Assembly (NCBI RefSeq): GCF_003072645.1
Contig: NZ_CP028897.1
Location: 1,129,658-1,193,657, forward strand
Reading direction: 5' to 3'
DNA: 64,000 nt
Source: Dongshaea marina
GTDB lineage: Bacteria; Pseudomonadota; Gammaproteobacteria; Enterobacterales; Aeromonadaceae
Shown here one piece after another: positions 46,821 through 56,476 of this stretch. The position numbers and the translations under genes were made by a program. The notes below the pieces were generated by a model that saw nothing but the letters and a program-made list of their open reading frames with translations, searched no databases and had not been told where the DNA came from. How positions within the stretch are numbered: position 1 is the first letter of the stretch; each line of letters opens with the position of its first letter.

Positions 46821-46839
46821 TTGTACATAATATTGTACA
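46821..46839. promoter_or_regulatory. YefM-YoeB operator (paired TGTACA)
   Basis: TGTACA occurs at 46822-46827 and again at 46834-46839, 12 bases centre to centre, 20 bases upstream of the yefM start. The E. coli yefM-yoeB operator uses the same TGTACA core within inverted repeats. Confidence 0.8.
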
Positions 46840-46871
46840 GGTTAGCATTTGCTACAGGAACAAGCCAACAG

Positions 46872-46900
46872 AAAAAAGCCCTGCTCAATGAGCAGGGCTT
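46872..46900 (-). terminator. intrinsic terminator of the comEA-like gene
   Basis: AAGCCCTGCTC/GAGCAGGGCTT (46876-46886 with 46890-46900), loop AAT, followed on the minus strand by a run of six T. It lies 9 bases past the stop of the leftward ComEA-like gene. Confidence 0.88.
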
Positions 46901-46908
46901 GCGGGAGA

Positions 46909-47238
46909 TTACTTGATTCTCACCTCGGGCTCGATCTTGGCGTAGGTCTTTTTACCAATCCCCGGGATCTTCATCAGCTGCTCTTTACTGGTGAAGGGGC
47001 CATGTTGCTCACGATATTCGATGATCGCCATGGCGCGTGTTTTCCCAATACCGGGGAGTTGGCTGAGTTGTTTTAGGTTGGCCTGGTTAAGATCGAGTGC
47101 ATTGATCTCGTTGACCGGTGCTACTTGCTTGCTGGGGCTCTTACCTACAATCTGAGGCTGTTTGGCCCAACTTTGGCTGCTCAATCCCACCAAAGCCGCT
47201 AAGACCAGGCTGATAGCACCGTACTTGAATGTTTTCAT
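46909..47238 (-). CDS. ComEA-like helix-hairpin-helix protein
   Basis: 109 residues from ATG at 47238 with AAGGAG upstream. A signal peptide (MKTFKYGAISLVLAALVGLS, cleavage after SWA) is followed by a linker and two HhH motifs (LSQLPGIGKTRAMAIIEYR and LMKIPGIGKKTYAKIEP). It would bind double-stranded DNA in the periplasm, as in ComEA of natural transformation systems. Short single-domain versions are common in vibrios and relatives. No competence genes are adjacent. Confidence 0.88.
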   Translation of the reverse strand: MKTFKYGAISLVLAALVGLSSQSWAKQPQIVGKSPSKQVAPVNEINALDLNQANLKQLSQLPGIGKTRAMAIIEYREQHGPFTSKEQLMKIPGIGKKTYAKIEPEVRIK

Positions 47239-47764
47239 GTACAGCTCCTTGTTGTGACGTGACATCAATGTCACCTCCTGCTGAGGTCACGGGTGAGTCT
47301 TAGGGTCAACCCGTTTTTCGGCAGGTGACTTTTAGTTTAGTTGGCTGGTTTATTTTTGTGCGGATCCGAAGGTGTTTTGTGCAGCTCTCTGGGAGTATTG
47401 AGAGTAACGCCCTGAGCAGAAAAAGAAAAAATAATGATCAGCGCTTATTCGTCTCAAATAGCTTATTGGTAGATCTGTACCCAGAGGAAGCTCTCAGCCT
47501 TGGGTTAAGAGCTCCACTTAAAGCAAGCCTGGGCTGTGTTATTGGGCTAGTGCAGCTAAGCGTTATTATCCTTACCGCTTATGCTGATGATCTTGGTTTG
47601 CCTCACAGCAGCAAACCCTGTCGGGGGCGCCCGACGACGCCCTACTTTTGGATCGTCAAAAGTAGGTAAAATCTTACTTCGCGCGATGAGTCCCTCCATC
47701 GAGCTACGTGGTTCGCCATCCATGGCTCAGGGAGTTCATAGTACAGTTAAGTGGTCAAGATAAT
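47239..47764. other. non-coding gap with palindromic repeat
   Basis: No convincing gene. An open frame at 47325-47669 lacks family resemblance and a ribosome site. The notable element is the palindrome CTACTTTTG...CAAAAGTAG at 47642-47665, whose relatives occur at 62643-62668 and 63106-63131, suggesting a dispersed repeat family in this genome. Confidence 0.5.
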
Positions 47765-48562
47765 TCAGCTATGTACTATTAGGTGCTTAAGGATGAGCTT
47801 TGCTATCGCTTCGGGTTGCTCTATCGGGCTGGCATGACCGTCGGTGAGCATTTCAAACGTCGCTTCCGGAATGTGTGAAGCCAGATACTCAGACTCAAGA
47901 GGTAGAGTTAACCTATCTTCCTCGGCGCCAATCACCAGAGTTTGATTGGTTATCTCTTTCAGATAGCTTGTTGAGTCAAAGCCTTTGAGGGCTGCGAGCT
48001 GACGTTTTTGATCGATAAGGCTTTGTGGGTAAGGGTCGGAGAGTATTTTGTCCAGGTGTTCTTGTTTAAAGGCTGGATCGCTCAGAACCCGGCTGCCAAA
48101 CACCCAAGCTTGAAGCGATTTAATAATAATCTCGGGAGCAAGAGTAGCTTCAACCATATTTGTGAGCGACTCGATGGCCTGTAAAGTAACCTGATTGAAC
48201 TTGGCGCTGGTATTGGCAAGAACCAGTTTGCCAATCTTATGGCCGTGGTTGTGGGCAATGGTTTGGGCGATGGCGCCTCCCATGGATTGGCCGATGATGT
48301 TTGGATTTTTGAGCTTAAGAGCCTCAATGAGGGCCATGGTTTGATCGGCCATCAGCTCTATACTGAGAGGCTGGCCATCACCCTGAGTTTGCCCGACGCC
48401 TAAATTATCGAAAGTCAGGACCTGATAATGCTCGGCCAGAATAGGGGAAACAAATTGCCAGAAGCTATGGTCACAGCCATAGCCTGCAATCAGTACCAGA
48501 GGCTCGCCAGAGCCTTGGAGCTCATAGTAGAAGTTGGTTTTTTCAATTCGTAGGGTGCTCAT
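47765..48562 (-). CDS. alpha/beta hydrolase
   Basis: 265 residues. The oxyanion segment LVLIAGYGCDHSFW, the nucleophile elbow NIIGQSMGGAIAQ, an acid near TLVIGAEEDRLT and the histidine in DGHASPIEQPE complete the triad. Similar to 3-oxoadipate enol-lactonase/BioH-like hydrolases; substrate unknown. It is transcribed divergently from an HxlR-type regulator 106 bases away, which probably controls it. Confidence 0.88.
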   Translation of the reverse strand: MSTLRIEKTNFYYELQGSGEPLVLIAGYGCDHSFWQFVSPILAEHYQVLTFDNLGVGQTQGDGQPLSIELMADQTMALIEALKLKNPNIIGQSMGGAIAQTIAHNHGHKIGKLVLANTSAKFNQVTLQAIESLTNMVEATLAPEIIIKSLQAWVFGSRVLSDPAFKQEHLDKILSDPYPQSLIDQKRQLAALKGFDSTSYLKEITNQTLVIGAEEDRLTLPLESEYLASHIPEATFEMLTDGHASPIEQPEAIAKLILKHLIVHS

Positions 48563-48671
48563 GGATAGTGTTCTTCCTCATCAGTGATGGCGAGATTCTA
48601 AATATTCGTGCTCACTGAAACAACGAACAAGGGTGTTAGTAAATTAATGAAAGCTATTTGGTATAAGTGTG

Positions 48672-49004
48672 ATGGCTAAACGAAATTTATCGCAGGCAAG
48701 CTCCTGTCCCTTTGAGCTGGCAATGGATCTGGTTGGAGGCAAGTGGAAGGGAGTGATTTTGTACCGGCTGATGGATAAGCCTAAGCGCTTTAGCGAGCTT
48801 AAGCAGTCGATTACAGGGATCAGTGATCGCATGCTCAGTTTGGCTCTTAAAGAGCTGGAGCTGGAGCAGGATAGATTACTGCTAAAGGATACAGAAGCCC
48901 GCTGTTATCAGCTTTCAGAACTGGCTGAGTTTTTAAGGCCCGCTTACCTTGCGATGGATGAGTGGGGGCGGCAGTATCAGCAGCGGTGCGCTGAATGCGA
49001 ATAA
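48672..49004 (+). CDS. HxlR-family transcriptional regulator
   Basis: 110 residues from ATG 48672 (a GTG lies one codon earlier). CPFELAMDLVGGKWKGVILYRLMDKPKRFSELKQSITGISDRMLSLALKEL is the winged-helix HxlR signature with an early cysteine that in some members senses aldehydes or disulfide stress. Divergent to the hydrolase gene, its likely target. Confidence 0.9.
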   Translation: MAKRNLSQASSCPFELAMDLVGGKWKGVILYRLMDKPKRFSELKQSITGISDRMLSLALKELELEQDRLLLKDTEARCYQLSELAEFLRPAYLAMDEWGRQYQQRCAECE

Positions 49005-49080
49005 TTGTTACTATCAATCGCTTTGCTTGTGGCCTTGAGTATAAAATCGACTGAATTCATTTCAGAACAGAGAGTCGCAG

Positions 49081-49500
49081 ATGTCTAATCGCCAGTCTTT
49101 AGAAATTGTAACCAAGCGAATTGAACAATCCGAAACCCGGGTGACCAAGGCAATTTTTCCTTCGATCAGCAATCATCATAACACCCTATTTGGTGGTGAG
49201 GCGTTGGCCTGGATGGATGAAACCGCTTTTATTGCGGCGACCCGCTTTTGCCGTAAGCCTCTGGTCACAGTGAGCAGTGATCGCATCGACTTTAAGAGGG
49301 CTATTCCACAAGGTTGCCTGGCTGAGCTGGTGGCTCGAGTGGCTGAGGTTGGAAATACTTCGCTCAAAGTTGAGGTGAATATCTATCTGGAAGATATGTA
49401 TCGGGATGAGCGTGAGCATGCGATTCGCGGGATGTTTACCTTTGTTGCTTTGGATGAAGAGGGTAACTCGACCAAGGTGTGGACTGAGGATTTGAGCTGA
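49081..49500 (+). CDS. acyl-CoA thioesterase, YciA-like hotdog fold
   Basis: 139 residues. NTLFGGEALAWMDETAFIAATRFC and SSDRIDFKRAIPQGCLAELVARV are the BFIT/YciA-type hotdog thioesterase motifs, with the catalytic aspartate in WMDE. Hydrolyses acyl-CoA esters in the cytoplasm. Close to YciA in size and sequence, but the neighbourhood differs from E. coli. Confidence 0.87.
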   Translation: MSNRQSLEIVTKRIEQSETRVTKAIFPSISNHHNTLFGGEALAWMDETAFIAATRFCRKPLVTVSSDRIDFKRAIPQGCLAELVARVAEVGNTSLKVEVNIYLEDMYRDEREHAIRGMFTFVALDEEGNSTKVWTEDLS

Positions 49501-49669
49501 TAAGGCTCACAGCTGAATTGGAATAAGTTTATATGGCAATGGCTAATCTTTGAGTTTGCTTCATACCGCTGGCTCTTGGTGTTAAATGGTGGGGCAGTAC
49601 CTAGATATGGTAGAGCCATAAAAAGCTGATAGCCAATTAAGTGTTGAGACAGGTGATATTTTTGTGAGT

Positions 49670-49695
49670 CCAGAGGGGCGGATAAGCCCCTCTGG
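49670..49695 (-). terminator. hairpin past trpA, probable trp operon end
   Basis: A 10-bp perfect stem CCAGAGGGGC/GCCCCTCTGG (49670-49679 with 49686-49695), loop GGATAA, begins 9 bases after the trpA stop. The T-run on the minus strand is poor. Confidence 0.6.
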
Positions 49696-49703
49696 CTTTC
49701 AGG

Positions 49704-50513
49704 TTATTTCTGAATTGTTGCCTGTTTCATCCGTTGTACAAACTTAGCTAACTCATCCAGCATAGCTGATGGATGAGCTCGGTTTCTCTCGATGATTTTC
49801 ACCACCGCAGAGCCTGAGATCACTCCATCGGCGCCGGCGGCAATCGCATCCCGAACCTGCCCGGGCTCAGAGATGCCAAAACCGAGGACGCAGGGTGGGG
49901 CATCGTACTGGCGAAGGGTTTGCAGCAGGTGATTAACAGGCATCTGTGCCTTGACCTCTGCTCCTGTGACGCCGGCTCGACTCAGGAGATAGGTATAGCC
50001 TTTTCCAAGCTCAGCAACTTGCCTGAGAGTCGCTTCATCGGCATTGGGTGGCGCGATGAAAATGCTATCGATCTCAGCCTTATCTGCGGCAGCCTTGAAG
50101 GGCTGACACATCTCAATCGGCACATCGGCAACCAGCACAGAATCCACGCCCGCGGCTTTAGCCTTTTCATAGAATTGCTCAATGCCACCATGGTTCACCA
50201 GGTTTGCATAGAGCAACAGGCCGATTGGCAGCTCGGGGTACTTGTCGCGGATCGCCTTGAGCATCAGCAGGCAGCCCTCGGGAGTGGTTCCGGACTCAAG
50301 AGCGCGCAGGGTCGCGTTTTGAATGGTTGGGCCATCGGCCACAGGATCCGAGAAGGGGATCCCGAGCTCCAGGGCATCGGCGCCGGACTCAACCAGGGTG
50401 TCGATGATCTGTAAAGAGAGCTCAGGGGTTGGGTCGCCCAAGGTAACAAAGGGAATGAAGGCGCCCTGGTTTTGAGTATTCAGGCGATCGAAGCAGTTTT
50501 GATAGCGTCCCAT
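49704..50513 (-). CDS. trpA: tryptophan synthase alpha chain
   Basis: 269 residues. [47 protein letters not shown] contains the catalytic Glu and Asp; [15 protein letters not shown] follows. Cleaves indole-3-glycerol phosphate to indole, which passes to TrpB. Its ATG shares one base with the trpB stop (TAATG). Confidence 0.96.
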   Translation of the reverse strand: MGRYQNCFDRLNTQNQGAFIPFVTLGDPTPELSLQIIDTLVESGADALELGIPFSDPVADGPTIQNATLRALESGTTPEGCLLMLKAIRDKYPELPIGLLLYANLVNHGGIEQFYEKAKAAGVDSVLVADVPIEMCQPFKAAADKAEIDSIFIAPPNADEATLRQVAELGKGYTYLLSRAGVTGAEVKAQMPVNHLLQTLRQYDAPPCVLGFGISEPGQVRDAIAAGADGVISGSAVVKIIERNRAHPSAMLDELAKFVQRMKQATIQK

Positions 50514-51703
50514 TACAGCGCCTCCTGTGGGTTAAGAATATCGGCTACGGTGAAGATGTCCTTGTCGCCTCGCCCCGAGAGATTGACGATCAGGATCTGC
50601 TCTTTTTCAGGCTCACGCTTGGCCATTTTCAGGGCATGAGCCAGGGCATGAGCAGATTCCAGAGCTGGCAGAATACCCTCCTCTTTACAGAGCTTCTGGA
50701 AGCACTCTAACGACTCATCATCTGTGATGGAGACGTAGTCGGCGCGGCCAGTGGCTGCCAGGTGCGCATGTTGGGGGCCGACCGATGGGAAGTCGAGCCC
50801 GGCTGAAACAGAGTAGGACTCCTCAATCTGGCCATGCTCATCCTGCATCAGCGGGGCGCGCATCCCAAAGAAGATCCCGGTTTCACCATGACCCAGCGGC
50901 GCACCGTGCTCCCCGGTTTCAATTCCTTTTCCTGCAGGCTCCACGCCGATCAGGGCAACCTCTTTCTCCTCAATGAAATCGGCAAACATGCCGATGGCAT
51001 TGGAGCCTCCACCCACACAAGCGATCACCGCATCGGGCAGGCGGCCTTCGGCCTCCAGCACCTGCTGCTTCGCCTCTTCCCCAATCATCTTTTGAAACTC
51101 ACGAACTATGGTCGGGAAGGGGTGGGGGCCGGCGGCGGTACCCAGCAGGTAATGGGCGGTATCATAGTTGGCAGTCCAGTCGCGCAACGCCTCAGAGCAG
51201 GCATCCTTGAGAGTAGCAGAGCCATTGTGGACCGGGATCACCTCGGCACCCATCAGTTTCATCCGAAACACATTGGGTTTTTGCCGCTCACAATCCTTGG
51301 CGCCCATATAGACTCGGCATTTAAGGCCTAGCAGGGCACAGGCCAGAGCGGTGGCGGTGCCATGCTGACCGGCGCCGGTCTCGGCGATGATCTCGGTTTT
51401 ACCCATCCGCTTGGCCAGCAGTGCCTGCCCTAACACCTGGTTAGTCTTGTGGGCGCCACCGTGCAGCAGATCCTCGCGTTTTAGATAGATCTTGGTTTTG
51501 GTGCCGCGAGTGATGTTCTTACATAGGGTCAGAGGAGTTGGGCGTCCGGCGTAGTTTTGCAGGAGATCATCAAACTCTTTTTGAAACTCAGGATCCTGCT
51601 GGGCCTCGACGAAGGCTTTTTCCAGCTCAAGAAGAACGGGCATCAGGATCTGCGGCACATACATGCCGCCGTATTCACCGAAAAATGGGTTCAATAGGGT
51701 CAT
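50513..51703 (-). CDS. trpB: tryptophan synthase beta chain
   Basis: 396 residues. The PLP lysine lies in [17 protein letters not shown], and [14 protein letters not shown] plus [12 protein letters not shown] are typical. Makes tryptophan from indole and serine. It is separated from trpCF by a 193-base gap, unlike the overlapping genes elsewhere in the operon, with its own AAAGGAG ribosome site. Confidence 0.97.
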   Translation of the reverse strand: MTLLNPFFGEYGGMYVPQILMPVLLELEKAFVEAQQDPEFQKEFDDLLQNYAGRPTPLTLCKNITRGTKTKIYLKREDLLHGGAHKTNQVLGQALLAKRMGKTEIIAETGAGQHGTATALACALLGLKCRVYMGAKDCERQKPNVFRMKLMGAEVIPVHNGSATLKDACSEALRDWTANYDTAHYLLGTAAGPHPFPTIVREFQKMIGEEAKQQVLEAEGRLPDAVIACVGGGSNAIGMFADFIEEKEVALIGVEPAGKGIETGEHGAPLGHGETGIFFGMRAPLMQDEHGQIEESYSVSAGLDFPSVGPQHAHLAATGRADYVSITDDESLECFQKLCKEEGILPALESAHALAHALKMAKREPEKEQILIVNLSGRGDKDIFTVADILNPQEAL

Positions 51704-51805
51704 TCTTTTATTACTCCTTTCGTTATCAGAGCGATTGGCTCTGAAAATTAATATTGGTCAAAGAGCTCCAGAAAAGAGGATGGAGTCACCGGCCCGCTCG
51801 ACCTT

Positions 51806-51834
51806 TTGCAGCAAGGATGCTGCAATAGAGCATC
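51806..51834 (-). other. overlapping alternative hairpins in the trpCF-trpB gap
   Basis: Two stems share bases: TTGCAGC/GCTGCAA (51806-51812 with 51819-51825) and GATGCT/AGCATC (51816-51821 with 51829-51834). They cannot form together. A further small stem CAGAGC/GCTCTG lies at about 51728-51743, just before the trpB ribosome site. No clear promoter was found in the gap. Confidence 0.4.
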
Positions 51835-51896
51835 CAGGGACGGACTTGCTGCGTGTCGACGGTTGGTGGCGTCAGCCTCCGGTTTTTCGATGCTCT

Positions 51897-53309
51897 TTAT
51901 TTACGTCCTCGGGCCTTTACCCTGGCAAGCTCTGCAAAAGCCTGATTGATCTTGCCTTGATCTTTGATGCCAGGAGCGCTCTCGACACCTGAGTTGATAT
52001 CAAGACCAATGCAGCCCACTTCACTTGCCTGACGAATATTCTCTGGGGCAAGGCCACCTGCCAGCATCAGGGTGCTTTTGTCTAATCCTTTTAAGAGTTC
52101 CCAGTCAAAGCTTTGGCCTGTGCCACCGGTTTGTTGACCTTTCACATCAAGCTGCTTCGCCGGCTTTTTATCCAGGACATAGCGGTCGACGGCCAGCTCA
52201 AGCTGTGGTGCTTCTTCTCCGACGAAGGCCGCTTTCCAGATTTCACAGTTTTCGCCAAGCTGTGGGCGAAGATCCCGGATATAGGTATCGTCTTCGACGC
52301 CGTGGAGCTGTACCGCGGATAATCCAAGGGTATTGGCAAGCTCAGCGACCCGCTCGGGGGCTTCATTGACAAAGACTCCGACATAGCGAAGAGGTGCTGC
52401 AGCCATCACAGATCTTGCCTGTTCTTCACTGACACAGCGGGGGCTCTTTTGGGCAAAGATGAGGCCGCCAAAGATAGCGCCTGCCTCATAAGCGGCTCTT
52501 GCATCCTCGGGGCGAGTCAGGCCACAGACCTTGTTTTCACCATAGATAAGCTTCCGGCAGGCTTCGCCAAGGTTATCTTCCGCCATCAGGGAGCTACCCA
52601 CCAAAAAGCCGTTGGCATAGCTTTTTAGCTTTTTCACATGAGCGTGATTCAAAATACCTGACTCACTGATGACGATGCGATCGGCTGGGATCGCTTCAGC
52701 CAGCTGAGGAGTTCGCTCCAGGTCAATGCTGAGATCGCGAAGGTTACGGTTATTGATCCCGATGACCCTGGCATTGAGAGCGATGGCCCGGGTTAGCTCT
52801 TCCGGGGTGCTAACCTCGGTGAGGATCCCCATCTTGAGTGATTGAGCCACCTTGGCGAGGGTTTGGTACTCTTCATCGTTAAGGACAGAGAGCATCAATA
52901 GCACAGCATCGGCCTGGTAATGGCGTGCAAGATAGATCTGGTAAGAGTCGATAATGAAGTCTTTGCACAACACCGGCTGATTTAGCTCCTGGCGGACTCT
53001 TGGCAGAAACTCAAACTCGCCCTGAAAGTACTCACTATCGGTGAGCACTGAGACCACATCGGCATACTCTTTATAGGTGCGGGCGATTGCCTCGGGGCAA
53101 AAATCCTCACGGATCAGCCCCTTGGAGGGAGATGCCTTCTTACATTCCAGAATAAAGGCCGGGGTCTCTTTAGTCAGTGCCCTCTCAAAGCTACGATCAG
53201 ATGGGATCAACAAATCGATAAAAGCTTCAAGGGGTTGAGCCTTTTTACGAGCCTCAATCCAGCTACGCTTGCTGGTAACAATCTTATCTAAGATGGTAGG
53301 AAGACTCAT
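51897..53309 (-). CDS. trpCF: fused indole-3-glycerol-phosphate synthase / phosphoribosylanthranilate isomerase
   Basis: 470 residues. The N-terminal IGPS domain shows FILECKKASPSKGLI, VLTDSEYFQGEFEFL and VISESGI. The C-terminal PRAI domain starts near residue 258 with KVCGLTRPEDARAAYEAGAIFGGLIF and ends LAGGLAPENIRQASEVGCIGLDINSGVE. Fusion of the two is characteristic of enterobacteria, vibrios and relatives. Overlaps trpD by 4 bases. Confidence 0.96.
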   Translation of the reverse strand: MSLPTILDKIVTSKRSWIEARKKAQPLEAFIDLLIPSDRSFERALTKETPAFILECKKASPSKGLIREDFCPEAIARTYKEYADVVSVLTDSEYFQGEFEFLPRVRQELNQPVLCKDFIIDSYQIYLARHYQADAVLLMLSVLNDEEYQTLAKVAQSLKMGILTEVSTPEELTRAIALNARVIGINNRNLRDLSIDLERTPQLAEAIPADRIVISESGILNHAHVKKLKSYANGFLVGSSLMAEDNLGEACRKLIYGENKVCGLTRPEDARAAYEAGAIFGGLIFAQKSPRCVSEEQARSVMAAAPLRYVGVFVNEAPERVAELANTLGLSAVQLHGVEDDTYIRDLRPQLGENCEIWKAAFVGEEAPQLELAVDRYVLDKKPAKQLDVKGQQTGGTGQSFDWELLKGLDKSTLMLAGGLAPENIRQASEVGCIGLDINSGVESAPGIKDQGKINQAFAELARVKARGRK

Positions 53310-54310
53310 CGGCTGGCCTCCAGCATGGCATCAAAGTGACGAATGACCTGGCCGGAGCGCAGGGTTTCCAGCGCTATGCTGGCTCCCTGCTTAAGGGACT
53401 GCGCTTTTCCTGACATCAACAGAAGGGTTGCCACATTGGCGGCAATCGCAGCCTGTTGTGCCTTTGTTCCCTCACCGCGTAGCAGTGCCTTGGTGATCTC
53501 TGAGTTCTCGGCGGGGGTTCCGCCTTTGAGATCCTCCAGAGGGTATTGCTCTAATCCAAAATCTTCGGGGGTGACCTGGTAGCGGGTGATTTGACCCTCT
53601 TTAATCTCGGCTACCTCGGTTGGGCCGTGAACAGCCACCTCATCGAGCCCTGCGCCATGCACCACCATGCCGCGCTTTAGGCCAAGCTCAAGCAGGGCCT
53701 TAGCTATGGGGTCGATGAGCTCAGATGCATAGACGCCTACCAGCTGGAAGGTGGGGCGCGCCGGATTGAGAAGCGGGCCTAAGCAGTTGAACAGGGTGCG
53801 GGTCTTAAGAGCCTGACGCACAGGCGCTGCGTGCTTGAACCCCTGGTGGTAGTGGGGGGCAAACAGGAAACAGAAATTAAAGGTATCCAGGCTGTGGCGG
53901 GCCGCTTCGGGGGAGGCGGTGAGATCGATACCCAGCTCTGCCAGCAGATCGCTGGAGCCCGACTTGGAAGAGGCACTGCGGTTGCCGTGTTTGGCGACCT
54001 TGACGCCGCAGCTGGCGGCAACCAGGGCCGAAGTGGTTGAGATATTGATGGTGCCCTGACCATCGCCGCCGGTGCCGACAATATCGCAAAACTCATACTC
54101 GGGAGTCGGGAAGGGGCGAGCTGCTGCGAGCAGAGCACTCACGGCGCCGCTTATCTCTTCGGGAGTTTCACCTTTTATCTTAAGGGCGGTTAAGAGAGAG
54201 CTTAAAACTATGGGGTCCATCTCGCCCCGGATCACCCGCTCAAACAGTGAGTGCGCCTCACTGCGAGTCAGGGCCTGACCCTGGTAAAGTTTTTCGAGGA
54301 GTTCATACAT
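53306..54310 (-). CDS. trpD: anthranilate phosphoribosyltransferase
   Basis: 334 residues. DIVGTGGDGQGTINISTTSALVAA is the PRPP-binding glycine-rich motif; KHGNRSASSKSGSSDLLAELGI follows. Here TrpD is a separate polypeptide, not fused to TrpG as in E. coli. Overlaps trpG by 8 bases. Confidence 0.96.
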   Translation of the reverse strand: MYELLEKLYQGQALTRSEAHSLFERVIRGEMDPIVLSSLLTALKIKGETPEEISGAVSALLAAARPFPTPEYEFCDIVGTGGDGQGTINISTTSALVAASCGVKVAKHGNRSASSKSGSSDLLAELGIDLTASPEAARHSLDTFNFCFLFAPHYHQGFKHAAPVRQALKTRTLFNCLGPLLNPARPTFQLVGVYASELIDPIAKALLELGLKRGMVVHGAGLDEVAVHGPTEVAEIKEGQITRYQVTPEDFGLEQYPLEDLKGGTPAENSEITKALLRGEGTKAQQAAIAANVATLLLMSGKAQSLKQGASIALETLRSGQVIRHFDAMLEASR

Positions 54311-54905
54311 TTTGGGTTACCTCCCTGGTAATAAATTCAAGGCCCTGGCGCAGCAGCTCGGAGCCGCGGGCGGTCATGATTGATTCGGGGTGAAACTGCA
54401 GTCCAAGCATTTTGTCTATCGGGTGCAGAGCCGACATCGGCATCCCCTGATATTCGGCAATCACCTCGAGTGATTTTGGCACCTGGGTGGCAACCAGGGA
54501 GTGATAGCGAGCCACCTGCATCGGGTTGGGGAGATTTGCGAAGATCGCTTCATGCTGGTGGCTGATTAAAGAAGCCTTGCCGTGAACGATAGCCTCGGCG
54601 GCGCCAACGCTTCCGCCATAGTGCTCAACGATCGCCTGGTGTCCCAGGCAGATCCCAAGTACCGGGTAGAGGCCCTGACACTTTTTGAGAAGTTCGGGCA
54701 TACAGCCTGCGTCTTTGGGGTGGCCGGGTCCTGGAGAGAGAAGTAGCACGGCGGGCTTGTCAGATTGCTCCATCTGGGTCAGCAGGTAATCAGGGCAGAT
54801 ATCATTGCGGTAGATGGTGACCTCACAATCTAAGATCCGTAGCTGATCGACCAGGTTATAGGTAAAGGAGTCGAAATTATCCAGAAGGAAAATATGGCAG
54901 TTCAT
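54303..54905 (-). CDS. trpG: anthranilate synthase glutamine amidotransferase component
   Basis: 200 residues. Class I amidotransferase motifs: LLLSPGPGHPKDAG, GICLGHQAIVEHYGG with the catalytic cysteine, and LQFHPESIMT with the catalytic histidine. Supplies ammonia to TrpE. Overlaps both neighbours. Confidence 0.95.
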   Translation of the reverse strand: MNCHIFLLDNFDSFTYNLVDQLRILDCEVTIYRNDICPDYLLTQMEQSDKPAVLLLSPGPGHPKDAGCMPELLKKCQGLYPVLGICLGHQAIVEHYGGSVGAAEAIVHGKASLISHQHEAIFANLPNPMQVARYHSLVATQVPKSLEVIAEYQGMPMSALHPIDKMLGLQFHPESIMTARGSELLRQGLEFITREVTQNV

Positions 54906-56476
54906 GCTGAAGCTCCCTGAGTCTGGCTTGTCTTGATTGCGCTTAGAACCGCCGCTGCCTTATGACGGGTCTCATCGGCCTCAGCCTGAGGCACTGAGTC
55001 GAGGACAACACCGCCCCCGGCTTGCACATGGGCGATGCCATCACGAACCAGCGCAGAGCGGATCACGATGCAACTGTCGAGATCGCCGCTGCCGTTGAGA
55101 TAACCGACCGCCCCTCCGTAGCTGCCGCGACGCTGCTGCTCGGTTTGGCGAATCAACTCGGTTGCGCGGATCTTGGGGGCTCCGGTCAGGGTGCCCATGT
55201 TCATACAGGCCTGGTAGGCGTGCAGTGCATCCAGATCCCTTCGCAGAACTCCGGTGACTCGTGAGACCAGGTGCATCACATGGCTGTAGCGGTCTACCTT
55301 GAGTAGCTCTTTGACCTGGCGGGTGCCGGGCTCAGAGATCCGGGCGATATCATTGCGCGCCAGATCGACCAGCATCAGGTGCTCCGCCTGCTCTTTTTGA
55401 TCCAAACGCAGTTCAAGCTCGATGCGCCCATCCAGATCCAGGTCGATACCGCCGTCGGCACTCTTGCCGCGGGGGCGGGTACCGGCGATGGGATACATCT
55501 CGACGGTGCGGCTGTCGGCGGTGAATTTGACCGCGCTCTCGGGGGAGGCGCCGAACAGTTCAAACTCTCTGTCTTTGAGGTAAAACATATAGGGACTTGG
55601 ATTGGTGCGCTTGAGCTCCTGGTAGGCAAGGAGAGGCTCGGGGCAGGGGATGCTAAAGCAGCGCGATGGCACCACCTGGAAGATCTCCCCGGCGACGATC
55701 GCCTGCTTAAGGGTCTCTACCTTCTGTTTGAAGGCCTCATCTTCACAGCTGATACTGACCTCAGGCTCTGTGCTTAATCCCTTGGTTTGGTTAAGAGGCT
55801 GAGTAGGTTGCTGGCACTGACTGATGAGCTCGCTTAGCTGGCGGCTGGCTTCAAAGTAACGCTCGGTACTGCCTTCGCCGCCAAACACCAGGGTCATCAG
55901 GCGGCTCTGGCGACGCTTGTGGTCGATGATGAGCAGTGACTCAGCAAGATAGAAGCAGTAGTCGGGGCAGTTGTTGTCGCTCTCTTTCACCTCTGGCAGC
56001 GGCTCCACGCTTGCCAGCAGATCAAAGGCGAAGGCGCCACCGAGGAACAGCGCCTGCGGATTATCCGGGCATTTGATCTCGTTGAGTAGGCTACGCAGCA
56101 GATCCAGAACCGAGCGAGCCTTTAGGCGAGAGTCCTGATCCAGCCGGTTATCAAGGGGAGGATAGGACAGGATTAGCCGTGAGCCGGCTCTTTGCTGGTG
56201 GATCTCGATTGGTAGCTTGTCACTCAGGTAATCAATCACCGCCTGCCCATTTGGGGTGAGGGGCTCAAGAGTTACCTCCTGTCCCATACACTGAACTCGC
56301 AGGCAGGCATCGATGAGTAAAATACTCTGAGTGCCTGCCTTGCTGTCGATCTCTGCCGATTCGAGCAACATGCACTGCGCTCGCTCCTTGCTCAGGGCCG
56401 CAAAGAGCTCTAATGGTTCGCTGATATAGCTGCAGTCACGCTTGAGGGCAACTGCTTGTCCCTTGGCTACCTGCAT
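54902..56476 (-). CDS. trpE: anthranilate synthase component I
   Basis: 524 residues. The N-terminal LLESAEIDSK motif is the tryptophan feedback site. The chorismate-binding domain shows SPYMFYLKDREFELFGASPES, ARNDIARISEPGTRQV, CMNMGTLTGAPKIRATELI and QAGGGVVLDSVPQAEADET. Converts chorismate and ammonia to anthranilate. Start overlaps the DAHP synthase stop by one base. Confidence 0.96.
   Translation of the reverse strand: MQVAKGQAVALKRDCSYISEPLELFAALSKERAQCMLLESAEIDSKAGTQSILLIDACLRVQCMGQEVTLEPLTPNGQAVIDYLSDKLPIEIHQQRAGSRLILSYPPLDNRLDQDSRLKARSVLDLLRSLLNEIKCPDNPQALFLGGAFAFDLLASVEPLPEVKESDNNCPDYCFYLAESLLIIDHKRRQSRLMTLVFGGEGSTERYFEASRQLSELISQCQQPTQPLNQTKGLSTEPEVSISCEDEAFKQKVETLKQAIVAGEIFQVVPSRCFSIPCPEPLLAYQELKRTNPSPYMFYLKDREFELFGASPESAVKFTADSRTVEMYPIAGTRPRGKSADGGIDLDLDGRIELELRLDQKEQAEHLMLVDLARNDIARISEPGTRQVKELLKVDRYSHVMHLVSRVTGVLRRDLDALHAYQACMNMGTLTGAPKIRATELIRQTEQQRRGSYGGAVGYLNGSGDLDSCIVIRSALVRDGIAHVQAGGGVVLDSVPQAEADETRHKAAAVLSAIKTSQTQGASA

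Noticed and set aside
47325-47669. 114-codon open frame between the ComEA-like gene and the hydrolase
   Set aside because: No ribosome site, no family resemblance, overlaps a palindromic repeat; composition is not gene-like.
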